Origin: Pirellulimonas nuda
GTDB lineage: Bacteria > Planctomycetota > Planctomycetia > Pirellulales > Lacipirellulaceae
Assembly: GCF_007750855.1 (NCBI RefSeq)
Contig: NZ_CP036291.1
Location: 372,001-436,000 of the forward strand
Direction: 5' to 3'
Length of the DNA stretch: 64,000 bases
Shown here: positions 8,688 to 16,163 of the stretch, piece after piece
Layout: every line of letters begins with the position of its first letter
How positions within the stretch are numbered: position 1 is the first letter of the stretch
Notes under the pieces: model-generated
Told to the model about the DNA's origin: nothing
What the model saw: the letters and a program-made list of their open reading frames with translations, nothing else
The model's database searches: none
Made by a program: the position numbers and the translations under genes

Positions 8688-9752
8688 ATGGCCAGGAACG
8701 CCATTTCTAACGACCGGTACCGCTTGGTCGGCGCCTACGACCGGCTGCGCCGCACGCTGGTCGACCAGCACGACGACGGCCGGCTCGACCGGGCGTTGTC
8801 GTTTTGGGTGCTCCCCAGCGACCGCCGGCTGCCCATCGCTTTTCTCGACCGCACGCTCCGCGAGCTGCTCTCCCACCCGCTAGAAGAGCTGATGGCGACC
8901 CCCGGGGTCGGCCAGAAGAAGATCCTCGGCCTGTTCGACCTGCTGCGTCGGGCCGCCAAGGGGGGCTCCGGCTACGCCCCGTTCGGCCTGAAGACGCCGA
9001 TCAAGGCGCTGGAGGACGAGCCCGTCGTGGGGGCGGGTTTCGACGCCGCAACCGTCTCCGAGGCGGTCTGGAGCACGTGGTGCGACACGGTGCGCCGCAC
9101 CTGCCTACGCGACGAGCCGCTGGGCCGCGTCGCCCCGTCGCTGCAAGCGCTGCCGACGGTGATCTGGCACACGCCGCTCTCTACCTACTCCGACCGCACC
9201 CTGGCCCAGATCCGCCGGCTGCGGACGCACGGCGAGAAGCGCGTGCAGGCGGTGCTGGAGGTGTTTTGCACCGTGCACGAGGCGCTCTCGACCGCCGTGC
9301 AGCACGAGAACCTCGACCTGGTGGTGACGCCACGGTTCGTGCCTCGGGTCTGCCACTGGCTCAACCAGGTCGTCTGGCAGCCGGAGCTCCCCTCGGCCGA
9401 AGAACTGCACCGGGCGCTGGCCATGCCGCTGATCAAGCAGATCGAGATCGACCTGGGCCCGCAGATCGGCAAGCTGGCGGCCGACCGGCTCTCGCTCACC
9501 GCGGGCGCCCCCACGGTCAAAGACCAGGCAGACTCGCTGGGGGTCACCCGCGCGCGGGTCTACCAGTTGCTCGAGGACTGCGCCAAGGCGATGGACGTCC
9601 GCTGGCCCGAAGGGCGTTGGCTGCTGACCCCGCTTGCCAACAAGCTGGGCCGCTCGAGCCCCGAATCAATGGGCCTGCTGCACGCCATCCGCGAGCTCTT
9701 CTTCCCAGACGACCGCCCCCTGCGGCCCGACCCGACCAAGCTGGAAGAATAG
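8688..9752 (+). CDS. Helix-hairpin-helix and sigma region 4-like HTH protein, unknown role
   Basis: A 354-residue soluble protein. LMATPGVGQKKILGLFDLLR (about residues 67-86) looks like a helix-hairpin-helix DNA-binding motif. Near residues 273-294, TVKDQADSLGVTRARVYQLL resembles a sigma-70 region 4 helix-turn-helix. The middle carries further alpha-helical sequence (THGEKRVQAVLEVF) that looks like another HhH. The ATG at 8688 is preferred because AAAGGGA sits 9 bases before it; a GTG at 8682 would add two residues. A DNA-binding or transcription-linked role is inferred; no catalytic domain is seen. Confidence 0.7.
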   Translation: MARNAISNDRYRLVGAYDRLRRTLVDQHDDGRLDRALSFWVLPSDRRLPIAFLDRTLRELLSHPLEELMATPGVGQKKILGLFDLLRRAAKGGSGYAPFGLKTPIKALEDEPVVGAGFDAATVSEAVWSTWCDTVRRTCLRDEPLGRVAPSLQALPTVIWHTPLSTYSDRTLAQIRRLRTHGEKRVQAVLEVFCTVHEALSTAVQHENLDLVVTPRFVPRVCHWLNQVVWQPELPSAEELHRALAMPLIKQIEIDLGPQIGKLAADRLSLTAGAPTVKDQADSLGVTRARVYQLLEDCAKAMDVRWPEGRWLLTPLANKLGRSSPESMGLLHAIRELFFPDDRPLRPDPTKLEE

Positions 9753-9778
9753 CAAACCGGAATACTGGCGCCGGACGG

Positions 9779-9957
9779 GAACCGCCAAGGACGCCAAGAG
9801 CGCCTAGGACGGAAGAAAGAAAGTCAGGAGCAGCAGGCAGGAATCCGTTTGGAGATGCTACGGCGCGAATTACACTCCAACGATTGTCGGTGACTGCCCC
9901 TGCCTGTTAGTCCCGTTTCTAGGTTCTCTTGGCGCGCTTGGCGTCCTTGGCGGTCCC
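9779..9957. repeat. CGCCAAGGACGCCAAG inverted-repeat element (MITE-like, no ORF)
   Basis: A left arm at 9779-9810 (containing ACCGCCAAGGACGCCAAG) and its near-complement at 9919-9957 (CTTGGCGTCCTTGGCGGT) enclose about 108 bases of unrelated, non-coding sequence. The element ends 5 bases before the start of the XRE gene, so it must carry or displace that gene's promoter. No flanking target duplication is evident. Confidence 0.65.
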
Positions 9958-9962
9958 CTTCT

Positions 9963-10481
9963 GTGGTTGAGAACACCCCCATCGGCGTGAACCTCCGGCG
10001 GGTGATGGCCCGCGAGGGGCTTACCTACGACGACGTCATGCGCCTGGCGGGCGTCACGCGGCGTACGGTGCAGACGCTGCTCAGCGGCCGCAGCAAGCCC
10101 CACCCCGGCACGCTGCGCAAGGTGGCCGACGGGCTGGGGGTGAGCGTAGAAGAGCTCATCGCCGCCCCCGCCGGCGCAACCGGCCCCGAGGCGTTGGACG
10201 CGGCCGCCCTCGACGCAGACACCAACCCGGCCGTGCCGGAGCTGGTGGCGGCCGAGCCCGACCTGTTCGCCGGCTGGACGCGCAGCGACTTCGCCGAGCT
10301 GCGGAGCCGGTTCGGCGTGGGGGGGGCGTTGACCCCCGAGGGCGCCAGGCTCGCCGCCCAGCACATCAACGCCCGCCGAGAGTCCCTGCGCAAGGCCCGC
10401 GTGGTGCTCGAAACCCGCGACGGCCCGTTGCTGACGGAAATGATCGCGATCATGTACGAGCGTGTGGGTTTGAAAGAGTGA
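9963..10481 (+). CDS. XRE-family helix-turn-helix regulator
   Basis: A 172-residue protein whose N-terminal 65 residues form a Cro/CI-type HTH (NLRRVMAREGLTYDDVMRLA, then GVTRRTVQTLLSGRSKPHPG, then VADGLGVSVEELIA). The C-terminal 100 residues have no recognised domain. GTG at 9963 is used because the first HTH helix starts only about eight residues later, so the next ATG (10005) would truncate it. No clear Shine-Dalgarno is present. It lies beside the phage-derived cassette but on the opposite strand and converging with it; it could be its repressor or an unrelated host regulator. Confidence 0.8.
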   Translation: MVENTPIGVNLRRVMAREGLTYDDVMRLAGVTRRTVQTLLSGRSKPHPGTLRKVADGLGVSVEELIAAPAGATGPEALDAAALDADTNPAVPELVAAEPDLFAGWTRSDFAELRSRFGVGGALTPEGARLAAQHINARRESLRKARVVLETRDGPLLTEMIAIMYERVGLKE

Positions 10482-10505
10482 GTCCGATGGTGAAAGCCAC
10501 AAGTA

Positions 10506-10567
10506 CCAAGCCTCAATGACCAATACGCGCAAGCGAACGCCTGCGCGTATTGGTCATTAAGGCTTGG
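10506..10567. terminator. Large hairpin between convergent genes, possible bidirectional terminator
   Basis: The arms are 10506-10531 (starting CCAAGCCTCAATGACCAATA) and 10542-10567, separated by a 10-base loop. They pair almost perfectly over 26 bases. The hairpin lies between the stop of the XRE gene and the stop of the last cassette gene. It lacks a strong T-tract, so it may instead be a repeat that acts as a barrier. Confidence 0.6.
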
Positions 10568-10582
10568 TCCTTGGTCATTGAT

Positions 10583-10882
10583 TCACGGAACGACCCGCCC
10601 TAAGCACCGCCAGCGCGATTCGGCACGCAACCGCTCTACCCGCACCAGCGTCCAGCGCACCGCGGCCGAGTCGATCACCACATCGTCCACCACCGGCGCC
10701 GCCGCACCCGATGGCAGCTCGAACTGCCACTCGGCCTCTCGCTCGTCTTCTTCCACCTGCGTCCTTCGCCACGCCGAAGGCAGGCCCGTCGTCGAGCTAT
10801 CCACATGGTGCTCTAGCGTCGCGCTCTCGAGTCCGTCGGCCACCCCCGAAAAATCCCCCGCCGCGTCCCAATCGATCGGCAT
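10583..10882 (-). CDS. Small phage-cassette protein, possible head-completion protein
   Basis: A 99-residue protein starting MPIDWDAAGDF at 10882; the start overlaps the stop of the preceding gene in TGATG, so the two are translationally coupled. No known motif can be named with confidence. Size and position, after the major capsid gene and last in the cassette, match head-tail connector or head-completion genes of tailed phages, but that is inference from position. The C-terminal half is beta-rich and basic. Confidence 0.6.
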   Translation of the reverse strand: MPIDWDAAGDFSGVADGLESATLEHHVDSSTTGLPSAWRRTQVEEDEREAEWQFELPSGAAAPVVDDVVIDSAAVRWTLVRVERLRAESRWRCLGRVVP

Positions 10883-11094
10883 CACGCGCCCCCCTGCGAA
10901 CGGACCTCGAACACGTCTAGCTCCGCCAGCTTGCGGTCGCACCAATCGACGGTGCGCTGCAGCATCCCCACATACTCCTCCCAGTGCACCCGCTGCCCAT
11001 CGAGCCAGTAGGTAGGCTTGGGCTCGGCGGTGAGCTGCTCGAGCTGCGCGATGGCTTGAGAACGGATGGCAGAGATCTGGGTGTCGTCGGGCAT
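10882..11094 (-). CDS. Small helical phage-cassette protein
   Basis: A 70-residue protein, MPDDTQISAIRSQAIAQLEQ at the start, mostly alpha-helical with many Gln, Glu and Arg residues and a WCDRKLAEL helix near residue 51. Small helical proteins of this size directly after the capsid gene are common in phage head modules; function here is unknown. It is coupled to the next gene by a one-base overlap and separated from the capsid gene by a repeat-filled gap. Confidence 0.6.
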   Translation of the reverse strand: MPDDTQISAIRSQAIAQLEQLTAEPKPTYWLDGQRVHWEEYVGMLQRTVDWCDRKLAELDVFEVRSQGGA

Positions 11095-11097
11095 TGG

Positions 11098-11222
11098 AGG
11101 GGTGAGGGGCGAGGGGTGAGAGACGAGGGACGAGAGACGAGGGGCGAGAGACGAGGATAGGGGCAGGCAGCCGGAACATCGCTTGCGCGTTCTCGCCCCT
11201 CGCCCCTAACCCCTCGCCCCGA
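11098..11222. repeat. [21 protein letters not shown] low-complexity palindrome
   Basis: A purine-rich run of [29 protein letters not shown] units (11098-11160) faces a complementary pyrimidine-rich run (11194-11222: TCTCGCCCCTCGCCCCTAAC). It fills the whole gap between the major capsid gene and the next gene. A related palindrome lies in frame inside the ABC/GNAT gene at 19107-19184. Confidence 0.65.
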
Positions 11223-11228
11223 CCGGCG

Positions 11229-12386
11229 TCAGCCGGTACACCGCACGATGTACCGCGGGTTCATCACCGCCGCGGCGCCCCGTTCGCTCGCTTTGAACCG
11301 CAGCACGATGTCGTGTGTGAAGTCGGCCTCGCTCCCGACGGGCGACTGCGTGACGGTGACGGGCCAGTTCTCCATGTAGGCCAGCGCCCGGCGGAAGTCG
11401 CCCAAGAACCACCACTTCTTGGCGTCCGCGGCCGGCTCGCCGGTAGCGACGATCCGCCGGTAGGCCAGCCGGCTCTCCTCTACCCGGTAGCGCCCCAGCG
11501 GGTTGGGCGCCGCGGTGATGGTGGCCGCCCCCGAGCCCTGGTAGGTGATCTCGGCCGCGCTGAACACGCGGTGCGCCGCCAGCCGGTACGCGGGCATCAC
11601 CAGCACGGTGGTCCCCCGCAGCAGCACCGGCTCGCCGGTGGCCGGGTCGAGGATGTCCGCCAGCAACTGCTCGGCCGCGTCTACCTGGGTCCAATCGACC
11701 AGGGCGTTGCCCGACAGCTCGTTCACCCAGGGGCCGCTCGACTGGTAGGTGTCGTATGCTACGCCGTCGGCGACGTAGTTGTTGGTCACGCCGATCACCA
11801 GGTCGACCAGCCGCTTCTCCTTGTTCAGCCCGAGCACCTCCCCCACCTCCGCCGCGCGGGCCAGCACTAGGTTGGTGCGGTCGAAGAAGACCGCCTCACG
11901 CGTGACCGGCACGATGAACCCGCGCTTGGTGGTGCTGGGGGTGTCGATGTACGCCTCGCCGAACCCCAGGCTGGGGTAGGGCATGCCGGGCGCCACCTCG
12001 TCGATCGTGTCGGCCACACGCGTCGCGCCTGGGATCCGCTCGCCGTCCAGACGGGTCGGGATCGTCTCCACCAGCTTCGAGACGACAAACGCCTCCTGCG
12101 TGTAGGCCTCCAAGATCTTCGCACGCACCACCTGCCCGGCGACGTTCTGGAACGCGGTCACGTCGACGCCGTCTTCCAGCAGCGCCACGCCCCCGGCCTG
12201 ACGCGGGTCGAGCATGCGGACCCACTCGCGGCCGTCGGGCACGAGCGCCTCGGCCAGGTCGCGGAGGCTAAAGTCTTCCGGCCGCAACGCGCCGATCTCC
12301 AGCGATTCGGAAAGATGCCCCACGGTGCGCTGCGGCCCGTCGAGGTCGTAGCGGCGGCGGAGTTCGCGGTAGTTGAGCGTAGGCAT
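11229..12386 (-). CDS. Candidate phage major capsid protein
   Basis: A 385-residue protein. Position (after portal, protease and decoration-like genes), length and layout fit a tailed-phage major capsid protein. There is an N-terminal helical arm (about 1-85), a central alpha/beta body with GFIVPVTREAVFFDRTN near 165-181, and a C-terminal end DFTHDIVLRFKASERGAAAV followed by a short beta-tail. I could not assign a precise capsid family (HK97-like or Mu gpT-like). It starts at the ATG before PTLNYRELRRR. It is an intact frame with no sign of decay. Confidence 0.75.
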   Translation of the reverse strand: MPTLNYRELRRRYDLDGPQRTVGHLSESLEIGALRPEDFSLRDLAEALVPDGREWVRMLDPRQAGGVALLEDGVDVTAFQNVAGQVVRAKILEAYTQEAFVVSKLVETIPTRLDGERIPGATRVADTIDEVAPGMPYPSLGFGEAYIDTPSTTKRGFIVPVTREAVFFDRTNLVLARAAEVGEVLGLNKEKRLVDLVIGVTNNYVADGVAYDTYQSSGPWVNELSGNALVDWTQVDAAEQLLADILDPATGEPVLLRGTTVLVMPAYRLAAHRVFSAAEITYQGSGAATITAAPNPLGRYRVEESRLAYRRIVATGEPAADAKKWWFLGDFRRALAYMENWPVTVTQSPVGSEADFTHDIVLRFKASERGAAAVMNPRYIVRCTG

Positions 12387-12425
12387 GAGAAAGGTCTTAG
12401 GTGGTAGGTGCTAGTTGTTAGGAAA

Positions 12426-12501
12426 GTAGGGTGCACGTAGTGCACCATGCCATGGGGAGAAAGCATCGATCGCGCCCTCTGGTGCACTGTGTGCACCCTA
12501 C
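12426..12501. repeat. GTAGGGTGCAC palindromic repeat (family R1, copy b)
   Basis: A 76-base element with arms GTAGGGTGCACGTAGTGCAC and GTGCACTGTGTGCACCCTAC around a core holding the palindrome ATCGAT. It lies between the capsid and decoration-like genes. Confidence 0.85.
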
Positions 12502-12507
12502 GACTGG

Positions 12508-12981
12508 CTACGCCGCCGCCTGCGGGCCGCCCGACATCACGGTGCTCTCGATCTGCACCAGCACCCGCGTGCCGGACGGGTTCACACGCCGGGCGCAGCG
12601 GCCCAGCGCCGATGAGAGCGCCGCTGCCGACTTGACGGTCTGATTGAGCAGCGCGTTGCCGGCCGTGTTCTCGCGGGCGCCGATCAGGGCGCCCACCTCG
12701 AACGTGCCCGAAGCACAGTCGAACTCGAACACGCCGCTGGTAGCGACGCGCACTTGGCCCGCCTCGCCGGCGGGGGAGGCCTGCATCGCCACGCCGACAA
12801 ACTTGTCGTGCAGCCCCTCTTGGTTGAGCGCCTCGCTCCCCAGGTCGGCCAGCGCGCCGGCGGGCCGGGCGTCGTCTGTCTCTTGGTAGACCAGGTCGCC
12901 GATCTCGATCACGGTGCCGGCGTCAACCGCCAGCATCACGGGGTTCGTGTCGCCGTAACGCCATCGCATTGTGTTGGGCAT
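12508..12981 (-). CDS. Capsid decoration-like protein (DUF2190-like)
   Basis: A 157-residue protein, MPNTMRWRYGDTNPVMLAVD at the start. The pattern AGTVIEIGDLVYQ, then KFVGVAMQASP, VRVATSGVFEFDC and VGALIGA resembles DUF2190 and related small beta-barrel phage proteins that decorate or stabilise capsids. The gene lies between protease and capsid, the usual place for such proteins. The start was set at 12981 because upstream in-frame residues are encoded by repeat sequence (PLPQPLPLPGRG). Confidence 0.7.
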   Translation of the reverse strand: MPNTMRWRYGDTNPVMLAVDAGTVIEIGDLVYQETDDARPAGALADLGSEALNQEGLHDKFVGVAMQASPAGEAGQVRVATSGVFEFDCASGTFEVGALIGARENTAGNALLNQTVKSAAALSSALGRCARRVNPSGTRVLVQIESTVMSGGPQAAA

Positions 12982-12986
12982 TTTTT

Positions 12987-13199
12987 TGTGAGTGGTGAGT
13001 GGTGAGTGGTGAGGGGTGAACGAATCCCCCCTCCCCGGCAGGGGGAGGGGTTGGGGGAGGGGGTTGGAAGCGGGGAAGAAGCTTGTCTGGGTGGCGACGC
13101 GGGAGTAACCAGCGTGCATCGGGCGTCGTTGCGAGGAACGACCGTGGTCCCACCAGCGACCCCTCCCCTAGCCCCTCCCCTCACGAGGGGAGGGGGACA
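12987..13199. repeat. Tandem GTGAGTG run plus CCCTCCCC/GGGGAGGG palindrome
   Basis: A short GTGAGTGGTGAGTG run at about 12989-13019 is followed by a palindromic element. Its left arm is at 13026-13064 (CCCCCTCCCCGGCAGGGGGA), its right arm at 13160-13197 (CCCCTCCCCTAGCCCCTCCC). The same element type occurs at 14423-14591, 15985-16102 and 18276-18432, always in gaps or gene ends of the phage cassette. Confidence 0.7.
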
Positions 13200-13200
13200 A

Positions 13201-13896
13201 CTAACGGCGGATGATCGCCGCTACAAACTCCTGCGCGCTCGCCGGCGCGGGCTCGTACGCCTCGCCCAGCGGGCGCTGCTCGCGCGAGGTCGGCGCCGCG
13301 GTCGCTTCGCCGTCGCTCCACCACGCGGCCCGCATCTCTTGCAGCAGGTCGGGGCGGTGCAGCGCCAGGTGCTCGGTGGTCAGCGCGTCCCAGTCCATGC
13401 CCGGGGCGCCCTCGCTCTCGAACAGCCCGCGGGTGGTGGCGGGGTCGGCCACCAGGTCGACGCTCTGCACGCGCTCGATCGCCTCGACCACCACCCGGTC
13501 GCCCTCGGTCGAGGTGCGGGCCAGCACGTTGTGGCTGAGGCCGACGTTCTGCGGCGCGTGCGCCGCGTCCCACGCGAGCTGCTCGGCCAGCGGGTGCTTG
13601 GGGTTGTACACCAGCGTGCCGAACAGCCCCTCGCCGGGCCGCAGCTCGACGTTCTTCACGACCCCCAGCCGGTCGCGGTAGGCCCGCGGCTGCAAGGGCC
13701 CGCCGGCGGGGTGGTCGACGTTCACCTTGGCGCCCTCGTACAGGCCGATCGCCTTGCGGAGCGCCGTTTCGCGGTAAGTGCGTCCGTTGCGGGACGCCAG
13801 GCCCAACAGCTTAACGCCACGCAGCAGCCCGGCCTCGGGCTCCACGCGCAGCGCCACGCCGCGGCTATCAACAAACTCTTGAATCAGTTGGGGCAT
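13201..13896 (-). CDS. Phage prohead protease
   Basis: A 231-residue protein resembling the herpesvirus-fold head maturation proteases of tailed phages. KVNVDHPAGG (about 57-66) gives the His, VGLSHNV (about 118-124) the Ser, and SVDLVADPATT (about 145-155) the conserved region at the end of the protease core. It trims capsid and scaffold proteins during procapsid maturation. The C-terminal 70 residues may act as scaffold, as in fused protease-scaffold proteins. The start at 13896 gives MPQLIQEFVDSRG. It is in the expected order between portal and capsid. Confidence 0.8.
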   Translation of the reverse strand: MPQLIQEFVDSRGVALRVEPEAGLLRGVKLLGLASRNGRTYRETALRKAIGLYEGAKVNVDHPAGGPLQPRAYRDRLGVVKNVELRPGEGLFGTLVYNPKHPLAEQLAWDAAHAPQNVGLSHNVLARTSTEGDRVVVEAIERVQSVDLVADPATTRGLFESEGAPGMDWDALTTEHLALHRPDLLQEMRAAWWSDGEATAAPTSREQRPLGEAYEPAPASAQEFVAAIIRR

Positions 13897-13937
13897 TGGG
13901 AAGGTCTTAGGTTTTAGGCGTGAGGTGTTGGTGAACG

Positions 13938-13980
13938 AAAAAAGCCCACCGAGAGACCGGGTTGGTCTCTTGTGTGGGCT
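13938..13980 (-). terminator. Rho-independent terminator inside the phage cassette
   Basis: Read on the minus strand: a stem AGCCCAC..AGAGACC pairing with GGTCTCT..GTGGGCT, then TTTTTT. It lies between the 60-residue protein gene and the prohead protease gene, so capsid and protease genes may need their own promoter or readthrough. A similar terminator is at 23438-23480. Confidence 0.75.
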
Positions 13981-14025
13981 CGAAGGGGGACGCCCCGCGT
14001 GGGGCTCGGTTCGATGCTTTGGCTA

Positions 14026-14101
14026 GTAGGGTGCACGCAGTGCACCATGGGTCGGAGTAGACCCGTCGTGTCGGTAGCCTGGTGCACTGCGTGCGCCCTA
14101 C
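14026..14101. repeat. GTAGGGTGCAC palindromic repeat (family R1, copy c)
   Basis: A 76-base element with arms GTAGGGTGCACGCAGTGCAC and GTGCACTGCGTGCGCCCTAC. It ends 4 bases beyond the stop of the 60-residue protein gene. Confidence 0.85.
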
Positions 14102-14105
14102 ACGG

Positions 14106-14288
14106 CTACCGGATCGTCTTCTCGACACTCACGCGCACCTGCTGGATGGCGCCGTCTTGCACGTTCAGCGTGATGCTTGTCGTCCCGTAGAACCCGCGGC
14201 GCGAGGCGTCCGCCAGCAGCCGAGCGAACGCCGCCTGGGCCTGCTCGGTCTTGCTGATCTTGGCGGGGAGGGTGTTGGTGGCGATCAT
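14106..14288 (-). CDS. Small phage-cassette protein (60 residues)
   Basis: It starts MIATNTLPAKISKTEQAQAA at 14288 and ends in the beta-strand pair TTSITLNVQDGAIQ, QVRVSVEKTIR. Upstream in-frame codons are repeat-derived (THHSSLITHHSS), which fixes the start. Function unknown. It lies between portal and protease, with repeats on both sides and a terminator after it. Confidence 0.6.
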   Translation of the reverse strand: MIATNTLPAKISKTEQAQAAFARLLADASRRGFYGTTSITLNVQDGAIQQVRVSVEKTIR

Positions 14289-14344
14289 GCGGCCGAGTTT
14301 AGCAAAGGAACCAATGTTTACTACAACGGAAAATAGCCAGGGGG

Positions 14345-14638
14345 AAGAAAGTGATGAGTGATGAGTGATGAGTGATGAGTGATGAGTGATGAGTGGGTGG
14401 TTACATCGCTCGGTCACGCCGACTCCCCTCCCCGGAAGGGGGAGGGGTTGGGGGAGGGGGTAAGCAGCGGGCAAAAGCTCGCCTTGGTGGACTCGTTGAC
14501 CAACAACTGTCGTTCATCCGTCCTCGGCAACGTGGCGCGTGTGCCCACGATCGACCCCTCCCCTAACCCCTCCCCTCACGAGGGGAGGGGAAACTGATGA
14601 CCTCCGTTCATCACTCATCACTCTTCATTCATCATTCA
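14345..14638. repeat. Composite repeat block: inverted GTGATGA tandem arrays around a CCCTCCCC palindrome
   Basis: A tandem run of the 7-mer GTGATGA (about 14351-14395) and an inverted related run (TCATCACTCATCATTC-type, about 14605-14655) flank a palindrome with arms 14423-14460 and 14552-14591. The right-hand run continues into the last codons of the portal gene. There is no gene in the 350-base gap between the small protein and the portal gene. Confidence 0.7.
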
Positions 14639-15955
14639 TCACTCATCGTTCATCGCTTCCCGTCTGTTCTTCTGCTCCTGCTCGTAGTCGAGCCCCAACC
14701 GCTGGCTCCAGGTCTGCAGCGACAGCACGCCGTGGTCGTAGGCGATGCGGTCTGCATGGGCGGCTTTGAGCGGGTCGCGCAGCTCGAGCGTCGGCGCCAC
14801 GATCTGGATATCCACCAGCCGCCGGGCTGCGGCCGGCAGGCGCCCCGCCTGCACCGCGTTCTCTACCACGCGCCACAACAACGCGCGGTCCTCCTCGATC
14901 ATCGCGGCTTGCAGCCGTTGGAACATCCGCACGGCCGGGCCTTCGGCCACCATCGTCGAGGCGTAGTTGGCGTTCGAGGCGTCGCTGCTGAGCATGAACT
15001 CCGGCATCAACAGCCGCGCGGCGATGGCCCGCAGCTCCGCCTGCAGGATGGCCACGTAGCTGGCGGCGTCCACGGCCGCGGCGGGGAAGTCGTACTCCAG
15101 TCCGGCGGGGGCGTCGAGGATCGTGCCGGGGCCGTACATCGCCAGGCGCCGCGTGCGGCCCATGGCGTCCGGGCCGGCGCCGGCGGTGTTGTCCGCGACG
15201 AACCGCTCGACCCCGGCCCGCGTGGCGTGCGGGTGGCGGCGGATCAGGGCGATGGCCGACTGCACCTCGGCCAGGGCGCTCATGTTGCGCAGCAGCTTCT
15301 CCGCGCGACGCAGGTTCTTGCGCACCGGCGCGAACAGCGGCACGCCCCGTTTGACGTTCGCGTCGACGTTCGCCTTGCGGTGCTGCACCTCGCCGGCCGG
15401 GACCAGCCGGCCCCCGATCCAGTAGCCCACCACCCCCTCCACGTCGCCCGGCGACGTCTGCACGCCAATGCTGGCGTCGGGGTCGAGCAGCCGCTCGCTC
15501 GGCGCCGCGACGTCTTCGGGCTCGACGAACCGCACCAGCGTGTCCCCCTGGCGGTCGACGAAGGTCCGCAGCAGCGCCTCGCCGTCGCGGTCGAGCCGGC
15601 GGACTACTTCTTGCTGGCGTGCGTGCCAGCGGTTCTGCTCGCAGAAGCGTTCGATCAGGCGCTCGACCGCGGCGGTCAGCCCCGCGGGGGGCGACTGGCC
15701 GGCCCGCGGCGTCACGTGGTAGCTGTGGCCGGCGCCCACGACGTAGCTGATGCGGTTCTCGTGGCCGTTGATGGCGAACTCGTTGGTCGCCGCCAGCCGC
15801 CGGCATTCGTCGCGCAGCCCGGCCAGGTCGGGCGCCGCCAGCGCGGCGCTGCGCCCGCCGGCCGCCAGCGGGGGCCAGTAGGCGCCGTCGTCGTCCAGGT
15901 AGGCGTCGCGTGGGTCGATGAAGTTGGGGAAGAGGTCGTCGAGGGATTCGTGCAT
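14639..15955 (-). CDS. Phage portal protein
   Basis: A 438-residue protein, MHESLDDLFPNFIDPRDAYL at the start. Portal features are GHSYHVTPRAG near 88-98, LVRFVEPEDVAAPS, VGYWIGGRLVPAGEVQHRKA near 219, and the long helix RKNLRRAEKLLRNMSALAEV that forms the stem/wing region. Portals form the dodecameric DNA gate at one capsid vertex and dock the terminase. The start at 15955 excludes upstream residues encoded by G-rich repeat. The stop lies within a TGATGA repeat array, so the last residues (AMNDE) appear repeat-derived. Confidence 0.85.
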   Translation of the reverse strand: MHESLDDLFPNFIDPRDAYLDDDGAYWPPLAAGGRSAALAAPDLAGLRDECRRLAATNEFAINGHENRISYVVGAGHSYHVTPRAGQSPPAGLTAAVERLIERFCEQNRWHARQQEVVRRLDRDGEALLRTFVDRQGDTLVRFVEPEDVAAPSERLLDPDASIGVQTSPGDVEGVVGYWIGGRLVPAGEVQHRKANVDANVKRGVPLFAPVRKNLRRAEKLLRNMSALAEVQSAIALIRRHPHATRAGVERFVADNTAGAGPDAMGRTRRLAMYGPGTILDAPAGLEYDFPAAAVDAASYVAILQAELRAIAARLLMPEFMLSSDASNANYASTMVAEGPAVRMFQRLQAAMIEEDRALLWRVVENAVQAGRLPAAARRLVDIQIVAPTLELRDPLKAAHADRIAYDHGVLSLQTWSQRLGLDYEQEQKNRREAMNDE

Positions 15956-15984
15956 GGTTGAGGCTGGGGGTGAGGTGAAAGCTT

Positions 15985-16102
15985 TCCCCCCTCCCCGGCA
16001 GGGGGAGGGGCCGGGGGAGAGGGTTTGCGGCGGAATGGGTGTACTAGGTGATGGTGGTCTATCGCGCTCCGCCCCCTCCCCCTGCCGGAGAGGGGGACTC
16101 GC
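15985..16102. repeat. CCCTCCCC/GGGGAGGG palindrome
   Basis: Left arm 15985-16024 (CCCCCCTCCCCGGCAGGGGG) and right arm near 16069-16098 (CCGCCCCCTCCCCCTGCCGG), same type as 13026-13197. It fills most of the gap between the portal and large terminase genes. Confidence 0.65.
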
Positions 16103-16142
16103 GCAACCTAGTGGATTGATTGACATCCCTTCTCTGGGGCTT

Positions 16143-16163
16143 GGTGCACTGCGTGCACCCTAC
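16143..16163. repeat. Half copy of the GTAGGGTGCAC repeat (R1, copy d) carrying the terminase stop codon
   Basis: Read on the minus strand, GTAGGGTGCACGCAGTGCACC begins right at the end of the large terminase gene; the TAG in GTAGGG is its stop codon. Only one arm is present. Confidence 0.75.
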
